A stretch of 64,000 nucleotides of DNA. Source: Streptomyces sp. NBC_01429 (lineage in GTDB: Bacteria > Actinomycetota > Actinomycetes > Streptomycetales > Streptomycetaceae). The notes under the pieces were generated by a model. The model did no database searches. It had not been told where the DNA came from and saw only the letters and a list, made by a program, of their open reading frames with translations. The DNA lies in assembly GCF_036231945.1 (NCBI RefSeq), contig NZ_CP109599.1:2264501-2328500 (forward strand), written 5' to 3'. Position 1 is the stretch's first letter, and every line of letters starts with the position of its first letter. Made by a program: the position numbers and the translations under genes. Shown in pieces: positions 51,797 through 62,003 of this stretch.

Positions 51797-52681
51797 TCAC
51801 GGCATCGCCTTGCGGGCGGTCGCGAAGCGGGGGCGCTTGTTCAGGTCGGGGTGGTCGGCCGCGTCCGCCCAGCCGGATTCCTCGCTGAAGATCCACGGGA
51901 CCTGTCCGCCCTGGGTGTCCGCGTGCTCGATGACGACGAGACCGCCGGGGCGCAGCAGCCGGTGGGCGGTGCGCTCGATGCCGCGGATGGTGTCGAGGCC
52001 GTCCTCGCCGGAGAAGAGGGCCATCTCGGGGTCGTGGTCGCGGGCTTCGGGCGCGACGTACTCCCACTCGGTGAGCGGGATGTACGGCGGGTTGGAGATG
52101 ACCAGGTCGACCTGGCCGTCCAGCTCGGGCAGGGCGCTCAGGGCGTCTCCCCGGTGCACGGTGACCCTGGATCCCTCCGCGTTCTTCCGCGTCCAGGAGA
52201 GGGCGTCCTCGGACAGCTCGACGGCGTGCACGCGCGAACGCGGCACCTCCTGCGCCATGGCGAGGGCGATCGCGCCGGATCCGGAGCACAGGTCGACGAC
52301 GATCGGCTCGACGACGTCCATCGCGCGTACGGCGTCTATGGCCCATCCGACGACCGACTCGGTCTCCGGGCGGGGCACGAACACGCCGGGTCCGACCTGG
52401 AGTTCCAGATAGCGGAAGAAGGCGCGGCCGGTGATGTGCTGGAGCGGCTCGCGGGCCTCGCGGCGGGCCACGGCCTCCCAGTAACGGGCGTCGAAGTCGA
52501 TGTCCTTGACCCGGTGCAGCTCGCCCCGTTTCACGCCGTGCACGTACGCGGCGAGTTCCTCGGCGTCGAAGCGCGGTGAGGGCACGCCCGCGTCGGCCAG
52601 CCGCTGGGTGGCCTGGGCCACCTCCGCGAGCAGCAGGCTGCGCCGCTGGGAGTCGCTGGGCCCCCCAGAATGTGGCTGCAC
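51797..52681 (-). CDS. prmC: PrmC, release-factor glutamine methyltransferase
   Basis: A 294-residue SAM-dependent methyltransferase that modifies the Gln of the GGQ motif in RF1/RF2. The N-terminal helical domain (to about 95) is followed by SAM-binding 'VVDLCSGSGAIALAMA' (128-143) and the substrate motif NPPY at 197-200. GTG start with GGAGGA eight bases upstream. It lies 39 bp after prfA, its substrate gene, the usual arrangement. Confidence 0.95.
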   Translation of the reverse strand: MQPHSGGPSDSQRRSLLLAEVAQATQRLADAGVPSPRFDAEELAAYVHGVKRGELHRVKDIDFDARYWEAVARREAREPLQHITGRAFFRYLELQVGPGVFVPRPETESVVGWAIDAVRAMDVVEPIVVDLCSGSGAIALAMAQEVPRSRVHAVELSEDALSWTRKNAEGSRVTVHRGDALSALPELDGQVDLVISNPPYIPLTEWEYVAPEARDHDPEMALFSGEDGLDTIRGIERTAHRLLRPGGLVVIEHADTQGGQVPWIFSEESGWADAADHPDLNKRPRFATARKAMP

Positions 52682-52720
52682 GGCTGGTTCCTCCGAGTGC
52701 GAGAGTGGTTGCTGAGGAAG

Positions 52721-53800
52721 TTACTGCGCGGCTGCCAGCTTGGCGGCGGAGTCGGCGTCCACGCAGGCCTGGATGACGGCGTCCAGCTCTCCGTCGAGCA
52801 CCTGGTCCAAGTTGTACGCCTTGAATCCGACCCGGTGGTCCGAGATCCGGTTTTCCGGGAAGTTGTACGTACGGATCTTCTCGGACCGGTCGACGGTACG
52901 GACCTGGCTGCGCCGCGCGTCGGCCGCGTTCTTCTCCGCCTCCTCCTGTGCGGCGGCGAGCAGCCGCGAGCGCAGGATACGCATGGCCTGCTCCTTGTTC
53001 TGGAGCTGGCTCTTCTCGTTCTGGCAGGAGGCCACGACGCCGGTCGGCAGGTGGGTGATGCGGACGGCCGAGTCGGTGGTGTTGACGGACTGGCCGCCGG
53101 GTCCCGAGGAGCGGTAGACGTCGATGCGCAGGTCGTTGGCGTGGATCTCGACGTCGACCTCCTCGGCCTCGGGCGTGACGAGCACGCCGGCGGCGGAGGT
53201 GTGGATGCGGCCCTGGGACTCGGTGGAGGGCACGCGCTGCACGCGGTGCACCCCGCCCTCGTACTTCAGCCGTGCCCAGACGCCCTGGCCCGGCTCGGTG
53301 GCGCCGTTGCCGCCCTTGGTCTTCACCGCGACCTGGACGTCCTTGTAGCCGCCCAGCTCGGATTCGGTGGCGTCGATGATCTCGGTCTTCCAGCCGACGC
53401 GCTCGGCGTACCGCAGGTACATGCGCAGCAGGTCGCCGGCGAAGAGCGCCGACTCGTCGCCGCCCGCGCCGGCCTTGACCTCAAGGATGACGTCCTTGTC
53501 GTCGCTGGGGTCGCGGGGCACGAGCAGCAGGCGCAGCTTCTCGGTGACCTCGTCGCGCCGCTTCTCCGACTCCTTGGCCTCGGCGAGGAAGTCGGGGTCG
53601 TCGGCGGCGAACTCGCGGGCGGTCGCGATGTCCTCGCCCAGCTGCTTCCAGGAGCGGTACGTGGAGACGATCGGCGTCAGCTCGGCGTAACGCTTGTTGA
53701 GCCTGCGCGCGTTGCCCTGGTCCGCGTGGACCGACGGGTCGGCGAGCTTCTTCTCCAGATCGGCGTGCTCGCCGATCAGTTCCTCGACCGCCTCGAACAT
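52721..53800 (-). CDS. prfA: Peptide chain release factor 1
   Basis: A 359-residue class I release factor recognising UAA and UAG. The GGQ catalytic motif is at 235-237 in '[10 protein letters not shown]'. The PxT codon-recognition tripeptide reads PST (191-193, in '[15 protein letters not shown]'), a small variation on the common PAT. The coiled N-terminal domain and length are normal. Followed by prmC. Confidence 0.97.
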   Translation of the reverse strand: MFEAVEELIGEHADLEKKLADPSVHADQGNARRLNKRYAELTPIVSTYRSWKQLGEDIATAREFAADDPDFLAEAKESEKRRDEVTEKLRLLLVPRDPSDDKDVILEVKAGAGGDESALFAGDLLRMYLRYAERVGWKTEIIDATESELGGYKDVQVAVKTKGGNGATEPGQGVWARLKYEGGVHRVQRVPSTESQGRIHTSAAGVLVTPEAEEVDVEIHANDLRIDVYRSSGPGGQSVNTTDSAVRITHLPTGVVASCQNEKSQLQNKEQAMRILRSRLLAAAQEEAEKNAADARRSQVRTVDRSEKIRTYNFPENRISDHRVGFKAYNLDQVLDGELDAVIQACVDADSAAKLAAAQ

Positions 53801-53937
53801 TCGGGGGCTCCTGGTTTCGTACGTACGAAGTACTGCGAGAGTGCTGCGAAGGTGCTGCGGGACGCCAAAGCGCCGGTCCCGGCGCCCCGGCCCGTACAGG
53901 CCCTAGCGGGGCACCGGAAACCGGCGCGGAAGGCTCG

Positions 53938-54162
53938 CTACTTCTTGGCGGCGGCAGCGGCCTTGCCGAAGCGGGCCTCGAAGCGGGCCACGCGGCCACC
54001 GGTGTCGAGGATCTTCTGCTTGCCCGTGTAGAACGGGTGGCACTCGGAGCACAGGTCGGCGCGGATGCGGCCGCTCTCGATGGTGCTGCGGGTGACGAAC
54101 GACGCGCCGCAGGTGCAGCTGACCTCGGTCTCGACGTACGTGGGGTGGATGTCGCGCTTCAA
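53938..54162 (-). CDS. rpmE: Ribosomal protein L31, zinc-binding form
   Basis: A 74-residue L31 with Cys16, Cys18, Cys38 and Cys41 retained, i.e. the zinc-containing (C+) form. '[19 protein letters not shown]' is the standard N-terminus and the tail is Ala/Lys-rich. In Streptomyces the Zur regulator represses the zinc-free paralogue rather than this one. It is first in the set rpmE-prfA-prmC-Sua5. Confidence 0.96.
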   Translation of the reverse strand: MKRDIHPTYVETEVSCTCGASFVTRSTIESGRIRADLCSECHPFYTGKQKILDTGGRVARFEARFGKAAAAAKK

Positions 54163-54328
54163 GGGGTTCTCCTAGATTCGGGAGGGCGCCGGGTCGTACG
54201 CGCGGATTGCTCGTACGTGAACCGGGGCCGACGAACCAGTCTGCCAGGACCGGCCGCATCTCCCCAAACCGGGGTGCGGCGGAAAGTATTCCGGAAGTGT
54301 TCCGGGGGCCCGGTTCGGTGCCGTCCGC

Positions 54329-55438
54329 TCAGCTCTTGTCACTGCCCGTGACGACGCTGTGCGCGGAGCCCTTGTCGCCGGCCGAGTTCCTGGTCGCGGA
54401 GGCGGGGATCGGCTTGTCCTGCTTGAGCGCCGTCCAGACCTGCTGGGAGGCGGCGGGCAGGGGCAGGACGCGGTTCGGGTCGGCCGGGTCGTAGCGCACG
54501 GGCAGGGTGATCATGTGGACGTCACTGGAGCCGAGGTTCTTCAGTCCGTCGGCGAAGCTGATCAGCGCGTTGACGGAGTCGAGCTGCGAGTCCGGGGTGA
54601 TCGCCTTGGTGGCGGTGTCGGCGAGGTCGTAGAGCTTCTTGGGGTTGCTGAACACGCCGACGCTCCTGACCTGCTCGATCAACGCCTTGATGAACGCCTG
54701 CTGGAGCTGTATTCGCCCCAGGTCGCTGCCGTCGCCGACGCCGTGGCGGGTGCGCACCAGGCCGAGGGACTGCTCGCCGTCGAGCGTGTGGGTGCCGGGC
54801 GCGAGCGTGAGGTGGCTCTTGGGGTCGTCGATGGCCCGGCTGGTGGTGATCCTGACGCCGCCCAGTTCGTCGACGAGCTTCTTGAAGCCGGTGAAATCGA
54901 CCTCGATGTAGTGGTCCATGCGGATGCCGGACATCTGCTCGACGGTCTTGACCGCGCAGGCGGGGCCCCCGACCTCGTACGCCGTGTTGAACATCGCGAG
55001 GTGCGCTCCCGCGGCCTTGCTGCCGTCGGGGGCGGTGCAGTCGGGCCGGTCGACCAGGGTGTCCCGCGGTACGGAGACGACGCTGGCCTTCTTGTGGCCC
55101 TGGTAGACGTGGACGATCATGGCCGTGTCGGAGCGGGCGGCGCCCTCGTCCTTGCCGTACGAGGAGTTCGCGCCGGCGCGGGAGTCCGAGCCGAGGACGA
55201 GGATGTCCTCGGAGCCGTTGTCGGGGTTGGCCGGGCGGTCCCTGCCCAGCTGGGAATTGATGTCGATTCCCTTGATGTTGCCGTCGAGCTTGAAGTAGAC
55301 GTAGCCGAGCCCGGATCCGCCGATGAGCACCAGCCCCGCGGCCGACCAGGCCGCGACGGTCGTCGCCCGGCGTCGTTTGCCCGCCGTCATGCGTCGCTTG
55401 CCGCCGCCGCGTATTCGGCCGCTGATCCGGTCGCCCAT
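54329..55438 (-). CDS. LytR-CpsA-Psr (LCP) family cell-wall ligase
   Basis: A 369-residue protein with a basic cytoplasmic N-terminus, one membrane segment (about 28-50) and an extracellular LCP domain. Conserved pieces: 'DILVLGSDSRAG', 'ARSDTAMIVHVYQGHKKASV' with the Arg/Asp pair, 'VSVPRDTLV', 'IEVDFTGFKKLVDELGGV', 'LVRTRHGVGDGSDLGRIQLQQ' in part. LCP enzymes join lipid-linked glycopolymers to peptidoglycan. The undecaprenyl transferase encoded at 42957 could make their substrate. The start is the ATG with GAGGGA upstream. Confidence 0.92.
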   Translation of the reverse strand: MGDRISGRIRGGGKRRMTAGKRRRATTVAAWSAAGLVLIGGSGLGYVYFKLDGNIKGIDINSQLGRDRPANPDNGSEDILVLGSDSRAGANSSYGKDEGAARSDTAMIVHVYQGHKKASVVSVPRDTLVDRPDCTAPDGSKAAGAHLAMFNTAYEVGGPACAVKTVEQMSGIRMDHYIEVDFTGFKKLVDELGGVRITTSRAIDDPKSHLTLAPGTHTLDGEQSLGLVRTRHGVGDGSDLGRIQLQQAFIKALIEQVRSVGVFSNPKKLYDLADTATKAITPDSQLDSVNALISFADGLKNLGSSDVHMITLPVRYDPADPNRVLPLPAASQQVWTALKQDKPIPASATRNSAGDKGSAHSVVTGSDKS

Positions 55439-55733
55439 GTCCGTCCCTCTGTCCGTCTTCGTCGTCCTTGGCCCCCGGCTGCCTCCTGCCGTGGTGACGA
55501 GGCGCGCTATGTCGCCACTTGTACAGACAGTGAAGCATCCGGAAGGGTTGCACACCATGCCGTACCGGACACCCGCGGCGGACACGCGCGGACAGCGGCG
55601 CGGTACGGGCCGCCGCCCGGCCGTCCCTGCCCCGACCTGCGGCTCGGCCGTGCCGGGCCGCTCAGCGGGCCCTCAGGCACCGGCGTGAGGGGTGTGGCGA
55701 AGGTCTCCGGGCGGTGGTCGCGCGCCGGGCATG

Positions 55734-55767
55734 AAAAAACCGCCCCGTCGCCGTGGCGGCGGGGCGG
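55734..55767 (-). terminator. Intrinsic terminator of rho
   Basis: On the minus strand a GC-rich stem (CCGCCCCG paired with CGGGGCGG, with inner pairing) is followed by TTTTTT, 28 bp after the rho stop. This is the most classical intrinsic terminator in the window, which is notable because it ends the gene for Rho itself. Confidence 0.88.
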
Positions 55768-55795
55768 ATTCCTCGGGTGGCGCGGTCGGCGCCGG

Positions 55796-57877
55796 TCAGT
55801 CGTTCCCGTTGCCCGATCCAGGGGTCGTCTTCTGGATCTGGAGCAGGAACTCGGCGTTCGACTTCGTCTTCTTCATCTTGTCGACGAGCAGCTCGATCGC
55901 CTGCTGCTGGTCGAGTGCGTGCAGCACCCGGCGCAGCTTCCAGACGACGGCCAGCTCGTCGCTGCCGAGGAGGATCTCTTCCTTACGGGTGGAGGACGCG
56001 TCCACGTCCACCGCCGGGAAGATGCGCTTGTCCGAGAGCTTCCGGTCGAGCCGCAGCTCCATGTTGCCGGTGCCCTTGAACTCCTCGAAGATGACCTCGT
56101 CCATCCGCGAACCGGTCTCGACCAGCGCGGTGGCCAGGATGGTCAGCGAACCGCCGTCCTCGATGTTGCGCGCCGCACCGAAGAAGCGCTTCGGCGGGTA
56201 GAGCGCGGTCGAGTCGACACCACCGGACAGGATGCGGCCGGAGGCGGGGGCGGCGAGGTTGTACGCGCGGCCCAGACGGGTGATCGAGTCGAGCAGGACG
56301 ACCACGTCGTGGCCCAGCTCCACCAGGCGCTTGGCGCGCTCGATGGCCAGCTCGGCGACGGTGGTGTGGTCCTCGGCCGGACGGTCGAAGGTCGAGGAGA
56401 TGACCTCGCCCTTGACCGACCGCTGCATGTCGGTGACCTCTTCGGGCCGCTCGTCGACGAGGACGACCATCAGGTGGCACTCGGGGCTGTTGACCGTGAT
56501 CGCGTTGGCGATGGCCTGGAGGATCATGGTCTTGCCGGTCTTCGGCGGGGCCACGATCAGACCGCGCTGGCCCTTGCCGATGGGGGCGACCAGGTCGATG
56601 ATGCGCGTGGTCGTCACACCCGGGTCGGTCTCCAGGCGGAGCCGGTCCTGCGGGTAGAGCGGGGTCAGCTTCTGGAACTCGGGGCGGCCCCGGCCCGAGT
56701 CCGCGGCCATGCCGTTGGCGGAGTCCAGCCGGACCAGCGCGTTGAACTTCTCGCGGCGCTCGCCGTCCTTGGGCTGGCGCACGGCGCCGGTGACGTGGTC
56801 GCCCTTGCGCAGGCCGTTCTTGCGGACCTGGGCGAGCGAGACGTACACGTCGTTGGGGCCCGGCAGATAGCCGGAGGTCCTGATGAACGCGTAGTTGTCG
56901 AGGATGTCGAGGATGCCGGCGACGGGGATCAGCACATCGTCGTCGGCCACCTGCGGCTCGCCGGGGCCGAACTCGTCGCGCCCGCGGCGTCCCCGTCGGT
57001 CGCGGTAGCGGCCGCGACGGCCGCGACGGCCGCCCGCCTCGTCGTCGAAGTCGTCCTGCGGGCCGTTGTTCGGGGCGTTCTGGCCGCTGTTCTGGCCGCC
57101 GCCGCGGTTGTCGCGCTGGCTGTCGCGGCTGTCGCGCTGCTGGCGGCCGCCGCCCTGCTGCTGGCCGCCCTGGCCGCCCTGCTGCTCATCGCCCTTGCCC
57201 CGGCGGTCGCGCTGGCGGTCCCTGCGGTCGCCGCGGTCGCGGTCGCCGCGCTGGCCGCGGTCCTGGCGGTCGCCGCGGCGGCCGTCGGTCTCGCTCTGCG
57301 CGGTGCCGGCGCCGGACGCGGAGACGGCCGTCTCGGCCTTGGCGTCGGGCTGTGCCTCGACCTTGACGTCGGCCGGCGCTTCGGCCTTGGCCTCCGTCTT
57401 GGTCTCGGGGCTGCCGGCCTGCGCGGTAGCCCTGCGACGGCGGCGCTCGCCCGTGGGCTGATCGTCGCTGGCGGGCTGGCCGGGGATGTCGATCTGCTGC
57501 TGGTCGGCGGCCTGCTCGGCCTTGCCGGCCTTCGCCTCGGCGGCGGCCGCGGCCTCGCCCGTACGGGCCTTGGAGGTCGCGCGGCGCTTGGGCTTGGTCT
57601 CGGCGCTGTCAGCGCTGTCGGCGGGCTTGGCGGCGGGCGAGGAGCCGGCCTGCGCCTCCTTGATGACCTCGATCAGCTGGCTCTTGCGCATCCGCGCCGT
57701 GCCCCTGATCCCGAGGCCGGACGCGACCTGCTGCAACTCGGCCAGGACCATGCCGTCAAGGCCGGTGCCGGAGCGGCGGCGCCGCGCGGTGGTGCCAGTG
57801 GCAGCACCTTCGGCGGGCGCGGTGGTGTCGACACTGCTGTCGGCAGTCACGCCCATCAGATCGGTGGTGTCGCTCAC
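55796..57877 (-). CDS. rho: Transcription termination factor Rho
   Basis: A 693-residue hexameric RNA helicase. An N-terminal SAP-like Rho_N segment (38-75) comes first. A long low-complexity insertion follows, Ala/Lys/Glu-rich first, then Arg/Gly/Gln/Asp-rich (about 200-305), typical of actinobacteria and thought to bind RNA. The cold-shock-like primary RNA site is at about 313-385. The ATPase has Walker A 'APPKTGKT' (443-450), '[13 protein letters not shown]', and the Q-loop/R-loop region ('[10 protein letters not shown]', '[14 protein letters not shown]'). The GTG start follows GAAGGA. Some 400 bp of untranslated sequence with repeats lies upstream. Confidence 0.97.
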   Translation of the reverse strand: MSDTTDLMGVTADSSVDTTAPAEGAATGTTARRRRSGTGLDGMVLAELQQVASGLGIRGTARMRKSQLIEVIKEAQAGSSPAAKPADSADSAETKPKRRATSKARTGEAAAAAEAKAGKAEQAADQQQIDIPGQPASDDQPTGERRRRRATAQAGSPETKTEAKAEAPADVKVEAQPDAKAETAVSASGAGTAQSETDGRRGDRQDRGQRGDRDRGDRRDRQRDRRGKGDEQQGGQGGQQQGGGRQQRDSRDSQRDNRGGGQNSGQNAPNNGPQDDFDDEAGGRRGRRGRYRDRRGRRGRDEFGPGEPQVADDDVLIPVAGILDILDNYAFIRTSGYLPGPNDVYVSLAQVRKNGLRKGDHVTGAVRQPKDGERREKFNALVRLDSANGMAADSGRGRPEFQKLTPLYPQDRLRLETDPGVTTTRIIDLVAPIGKGQRGLIVAPPKTGKTMILQAIANAITVNSPECHLMVVLVDERPEEVTDMQRSVKGEVISSTFDRPAEDHTTVAELAIERAKRLVELGHDVVVLLDSITRLGRAYNLAAPASGRILSGGVDSTALYPPKRFFGAARNIEDGGSLTILATALVETGSRMDEVIFEEFKGTGNMELRLDRKLSDKRIFPAVDVDASSTRKEEILLGSDELAVVWKLRRVLHALDQQQAIELLVDKMKKTKSNAEFLLQIQKTTPGSGNGND

Positions 57878-58291
57878 GAAGGGTCCTTCCCTGGAGCGGA
57901 CGTCGGCCTTCTGGCTCGGCGACCGGTTGTGCTGTCCGGCTGCGGTCCCATCTTGTGGACCGTGCCGGGGCGGTGGTCCCGCCGGGTACGGCGGAGAAAT
58001 CTGCGTACGTGCATACGTGCTGTCCGGATACGTGCATACGTGCCATGGGCCCGGCCCGAGGTCCCCCTGCTCGGCCCACCGTGGTGAAAAACGGGGGGTG
58101 TCGTGCCGGTTCCGGTGCGTGCTCAAAACTGCTCAGGCAGGCTGCTCAGGCAGTTGGGGAGGCTCCCGGAAGAAGGGTGGTCCCGAAGCGGGACACGAAG
58201 CACCGCGCCTCAAAGACGTCGGTTGCAGACTTGAGGTTAACACTACCGGCTCCAACAAACATTCCCCCTCTCACTCACCGGCAATCACTTG
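57878..58291 (-). promoter_or_regulatory. Long rho leader with two families of short repeats
   Basis: No gene is supported in these 414 bp between thrB and rho. The 15-mer TACGTGCATACGTGC occurs at 58006-58020 and 58029-58043, giving four TACGTGC units. CTGCTCAGGCAG occurs at 58129-58140 and 58142-58153, each able to fold on itself. TAACCT (minus strand, 58234-58239) is a possible -10, which would give a leader of about 350 nt. Other bacteria autoregulate rho by early termination in the leader; the same is plausible here. Confidence 0.5.
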
Positions 58292-59212
58292 TCACTGCGA
58301 GCCGAGCGGCAGAACGCTCGTCCCCCCGGCGTCGAGGGAGAGCCGGTTCGCCGCCCATCCCTCACCCGCCAGCCGCGCGACCTTGTCGGCCGCACCGTCC
58401 TCGACCAGCGCCAGGACCGTGGGTCCCGCGCCGGAGATGACCGCCGGGACGCCGTCCGCGCGCAGCCGGTTGACCAGGGCCACGCTCTGGGGCATCGCCG
58501 GTGCCCGGTAGTCCTGGTGGAGCCGGTCCTCGGTGGCCGGCAGAAGCAGTTCGGGGCGCCTGGTCATGGCCTCCACGAGCAGGGCCGCGCGACCGGCGTT
58601 GGCCGCCGCGTCCACATGGGGGACGGTGCGCGGCAGCAGCCCGCGGGCGGTCTCCGTGAGCACCGGCTTGCCGGGGACGAAAACCACCGGAACGATGGAA
58701 CCGACGGGGCTCATCCTGATCGCGCGCGCCGCTCCTCCGTCCATCCAGGCGAGGGTGAAGCCGCCGAGCAGACAGGCGGCGACGTTGTCGGGGTGTCCCT
58801 CGATCTCGGTCGCCAGCTCCAGCAGCGCCGCGTCGTCGAGCCGGGCGTCGCCGCCTATGGTCACCGCGCGAGCGGCGACGATCCCGGCGCAGATCGCGGC
58901 CGAGGAGGAGCCGAGGCCGCGCCCGTGCGGGATGCGGTTGGCGCAGACGACCTCCAGGCCGCGCGGCTGTCCGCCGAGCAGGTCGAAGGCGATGCGCAGG
59001 GACCGTACGAGCAGATGGTTCTCGTCACGGGGCAGCGTCTCGGCGCCCTCGCCCGCGATGTCGACGTGCAGCCCGGAGTCGGCGACACGGACGACCACGT
59101 CGTCGTAGAGCCCCAGCGAGAGCCCCAGGGCGTCGAACCCCGGACCCAGATTGGCGCTGGTGGCGGGGGTGCGCACCCGTACGGCGGCGGCGCGGAACGC
59201 GGGACCGGCCAT
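58292..59212 (-). CDS. thrB: Homoserine kinase
   Basis: A 306-residue GHMP kinase phosphorylating homoserine for threonine synthesis. 'TPATSANLGPGFDALGLSLG' is the substrate region, the ATP loop 'IPHGRGLGSSSAA' is at 94-106, and 'ISGAGPTVLAL' is the third motif. The start is the ATG of MAGPAFRAAAVRVRT; longer in-frame starts lie in intergenic sequence. It follows thrC after 263 bp that contain a strong hairpin, so it may have its own promoter. Confidence 0.96.
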   Translation of the reverse strand: MAGPAFRAAAVRVRTPATSANLGPGFDALGLSLGLYDDVVVRVADSGLHVDIAGEGAETLPRDENHLLVRSLRIAFDLLGGQPRGLEVVCANRIPHGRGLGSSSAAICAGIVAARAVTIGGDARLDDAALLELATEIEGHPDNVAACLLGGFTLAWMDGGAARAIRMSPVGSIVPVVFVPGKPVLTETARGLLPRTVPHVDAAANAGRAALLVEAMTRRPELLLPATEDRLHQDYRAPAMPQSVALVNRLRADGVPAVISGAGPTVLALVEDGAADKVARLAGEGWAANRLSLDAGGTSVLPLGSQ

Positions 59213-59370
59213 CGCTTCGACGACTCTCCTTGGGCTGCGGGTTGGGTTCCCGCGCGAGGTGCGGGACATACGGAACGCCCGGAGGCGAACAGAGGCATCA
59301 ACACCACGCGGCATATGCGGCGGGCGGGATTGAGTACAGCCTATCGAAGGTTGGTTGCGCCGCGACATAG

Positions 59371-59417
59371 GGCGCACAGGAGGCGCACGATGCGTGTCGC
59401 GGGGCCTCCTGTGCGCC
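59371..59417. terminator. 14-bp perfect hairpin between thrC and thrB
   Basis: GGCGCACAGGAGGC and GCCTCCTGTGCGCC enclose a 19-base loop. TTT follows only on the plus strand, opposite to the genes. It probably ends most thrC transcripts or stabilises their 3' end. Confidence 0.65.
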
Positions 59418-59475
59418 TTTGTCGGTCTTGCCGTAGTTCAGGCGGTGCCGGTGTGCCGGCCGGCGGTGCCGTGGG

Positions 59476-60561
59476 TCAGGACGAGAGCCCGAGGCGCTCC
59501 GCCGCGACGACCGCGTCGATCGGCACGGTGACCGGCTGCGGCGCGCCCGCGACCGCCCAGTCCGGGTCCTTGAGGCCGTTGCCGGTGACGGTGCAGACGA
59601 TGCGCTGGCCGGGGTCGACCTTGCCCTCTTCGGCGGCCTTGAGCAGACCGGCCACGGAGGCGGCCGAGGCGGGCTCCACGAAGACGCCCTCCTGGGAGGC
59701 CAACAGCCGGTAGGCGGAGAGGATCTGCCGGTCCGTCACCTCGTCGATGAAGCCGCCGGACTCGTCGCGGGCGGCCAGCGCGTACTGCCAGGACGCCGGG
59801 TTGCCGATCCGGATGGCGGTGGCGACGGTGTGCGGGTCCTTGACGATCTCGCCGCGCACGATGGGCGCGGAGCCGGACGCCTGGAAGCCCCACATGCGCG
59901 GCGTGCGTCCCGCCACGCCGTCGGCGGCGTATTCGGTGTAGCCCTTCCAGTACGCCGTGATGTTGCCGGCGTTGCCGACGGGCAGCACATGGATGTCGGG
60001 GGCGTCGCCGAGCGCGTCCACGATCTCGAACGCCCCGGTCTTCTGGCCCTCGATACGTACCGGGTTGACCGAATTGACCAGCGCCACCGGGTAGTTGTCG
60101 GAGAGCGAGCGGGCCAGCGTCAGGCAGTCGTCGAAGTTCCCCTCGACCTGGAGGATCTTCGCGCCGTGGACCAGCGCCTGGCCCATCTTGCCCAGCGCGA
60201 TCTTGCCCTGGGGCACGAGGACCGCGCAGACCATCCCGGCGCGCACCGCGTAGGCCGCGGCCGAGGCGGAGGTGTTGCCGGTGGAGGCGCAGATGACCGC
60301 CTGGGCGCCCTCCTCCTTGGCCCGGGTGATGGCCATGGTCATGCCACGGTCCTTGAAGGATCCGGTCGGGTTGGCGCCCTCGACCTTGAGATGCACCTCA
60401 CAGCCGGTCCGCTCGGAGAGCACCTGCGCGGGAACGAGCGGCGTACCGCCCTCGCGGAGCGTGACGACCGGCGTCGTGTCCGTCACCGGGAGGCGGTGCC
60501 GGTACTCCTCGATGATGCCGCGCCACTGATGGGTGCCCTCACGGGTGCCATTGCTGGTCAT
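59476..60561 (-). CDS. thrC: Threonine synthase
   Basis: A 361-residue PLP enzyme converting O-phosphohomoserine to threonine. PLP Lys70 is in 'GSFKDRGM', followed by '[15 protein letters not shown]', the glycine-rich '[15 protein letters not shown]' and '[12 protein letters not shown]'. It is the compact, SAM-independent bacterial form. AAGGGA lies upstream of the ATG. It starts seven bases after the hom stop, so the two are one operon. Confidence 0.97.
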   Translation of the reverse strand: MTSNGTREGTHQWRGIIEEYRHRLPVTDTTPVVTLREGGTPLVPAQVLSERTGCEVHLKVEGANPTGSFKDRGMTMAITRAKEEGAQAVICASTGNTSASAAAYAVRAGMVCAVLVPQGKIALGKMGQALVHGAKILQVEGNFDDCLTLARSLSDNYPVALVNSVNPVRIEGQKTGAFEIVDALGDAPDIHVLPVGNAGNITAYWKGYTEYAADGVAGRTPRMWGFQASGSAPIVRGEIVKDPHTVATAIRIGNPASWQYALAARDESGGFIDEVTDRQILSAYRLLASQEGVFVEPASAASVAGLLKAAEEGKVDPGQRIVCTVTGNGLKDPDWAVAGAPQPVTVPIDAVVAAERLGLSS

Positions 60562-60568
60562 GGGTCCC

Positions 60569-61870
60569 TTACTCCCCTTCAACACGCATGATGCTGGCGA
60601 CACCGCGCACGGTGTCGAGCTTGCGCAGCGCTTCGACGGTCCCCGAGAGGGCGGCGTCGCGCGCGCGGTGGGTGACGACGACGAGGGAAGCCTCGCCGTC
60701 TCCGTCCGGCCGGCCTTTCTGCCGTACGGTGTCGATCGATACGCCGTGCTCGGCGAAGACCGCCGCGACCTGGGCGAGCACGCCCGGCTTGTCGGCCACG
60801 TCGAGGCTGATGTGATAGCGCGTCACCACGTCGCCCATGGGGCTGACCGGCAGCCTGGTGTACGCGGACTCGCCGGGGCCGGTCGCCCCGGCCAGCTTGT
60901 TGCGGCAGACCGCGACGAGGTCGCCGAGGACGGCCGAGGCGGTGGGCGAGCCGCCCGCGCCGGGACCGTAGAACATCAGCTGTCCGGCCGCCGCCGCCTC
61001 GACGAAGACCGCGTTGTACGCCTCGCGCACGGAGGCCAGCGGATGGCTGAGCGGGATCATCGCCGGGTGCACGCGGGCGGTGACGGACCTGCCGTCGGCG
61101 GCGCGCTCGCAGATGGCGAGGAGCTTGACCGTGCAGCCCATGCGTTTGGCGGAGGCGAGGTCGGCCGAGGTGACCTCGGTGATGCCCTCGCGGTGGACGT
61201 CGTCCAGCCGTACCCGGGTGTGGAAGGCGATCCCGGCGAGGATCGCGGCCTTGGCGGCGGCGTCGAAGCCCTCGACGTCCGCCGTCGGGTCGGCCTCCGC
61301 GTAGCCGAGGGCGGTGGCCTCGTCGAGCGCCTCGGAGTAGCCGGCGCCCGCGGTGTCCATCCGGTCGAGGATGAAGTTGGTCGTGCCGTTGACGATGCCG
61401 AGGACGCGGTTGACGGTGTCCCCGGCGAGGGACTCGCGCAGCGGCCTGATCAGCGGGATCGCGCCCGCGACGGCCGCTTCGAAGTACAGGTCGCGGCCGT
61501 GCCGCTCGGCGGCCTCGTAGAGCGTCGTGCCGTCCTCGGCGAGCAGCGCCTTGTTGGCGGAGACGACGGAGGAGCCGTGTTCGAACGCGGTGGTGATGAG
61601 CGTACGGGCGGGCTCGACCCCGCCGATCACCTCGACCACCACGTCGATGTCACCGCGCTTGACGAGGGCGGTGGCGTCGGTGGTGATCAGCGCGGGGTCG
61701 ATGCCCTCGCGCACCTTCGCGGGGCGCCTGACCGCGACCCCGGCCAGTTCGACCGGGGCCCCGATCCGCGCGGCGAGGTCGTCGGCGTGCGTCGTCATGA
61801 TGCGCGCCACCTCTGAGCCGACCACACCACAGCCCAGCAGCGCCACCTTCAGCGGACGCGTACGCATCAT
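60569..61870 (-). CDS. hom: Homoserine dehydrogenase
   Basis: A 433-residue NAD(P)-dependent enzyme reducing aspartate semialdehyde to homoserine. The Rossmann motif '[12 protein letters not shown]' is at 11-22, 'VNGTTNFIL' and '[19 protein letters not shown]' are catalytic-domain pieces, and a C-terminal ACT domain (about 350-433, '[20 protein letters not shown]') suggests feedback control by threonine. Two ATG codons stand in tandem at the start; the first is used. A 133-bp gap to lysA contains small palindromes. Confidence 0.96.
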   Translation of the reverse strand: MMRTRPLKVALLGCGVVGSEVARIMTTHADDLAARIGAPVELAGVAVRRPAKVREGIDPALITTDATALVKRGDIDVVVEVIGGVEPARTLITTAFEHGSSVVSANKALLAEDGTTLYEAAERHGRDLYFEAAVAGAIPLIRPLRESLAGDTVNRVLGIVNGTTNFILDRMDTAGAGYSEALDEATALGYAEADPTADVEGFDAAAKAAILAGIAFHTRVRLDDVHREGITEVTSADLASAKRMGCTVKLLAICERAADGRSVTARVHPAMIPLSHPLASVREAYNAVFVEAAAAGQLMFYGPGAGGSPTASAVLGDLVAVCRNKLAGATGPGESAYTRLPVSPMGDVVTRYHISLDVADKPGVLAQVAAVFAEHGVSIDTVRQKGRPDGDGEASLVVVTHRARDAALSGTVEALRKLDTVRGVASIMRVEGE

Positions 61871-61931
61871 CCGACCTACGCCTTTCATCCAACACAGCCG
61901 TTCGAGCACGAGAGGTACAGCAAGCGGTACA

Positions 61932-61977
61932 GGATCAGTGCGATCCAGTCTCACTCACCGGACGGGAATTCCTGTCC
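61932..61977. promoter_or_regulatory. Two short inverted repeats between lysA and hom
   Basis: GGATC-N5-GATCC (61932-61946) and the near-palindrome GGACGGGAATTCCTGTCC (61960-61977, one mismatched pair). They lie 62-107 bp upstream of hom. They could be an operator or weak hairpins that separate lysA and hom expression. Confidence 0.3.
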
Positions 61978-62003
61978 TTCGTCCAGATTGCGAGACATTT
62001 ATT

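Noticed and set aside
54359..58087. A 1242-codon open frame on the plus strand opposite the LCP gene and rho
   Set aside because: Antisense artefact of high GC: the minus strand carries two unmistakable genes, and the plus translation has no recognisable domain.
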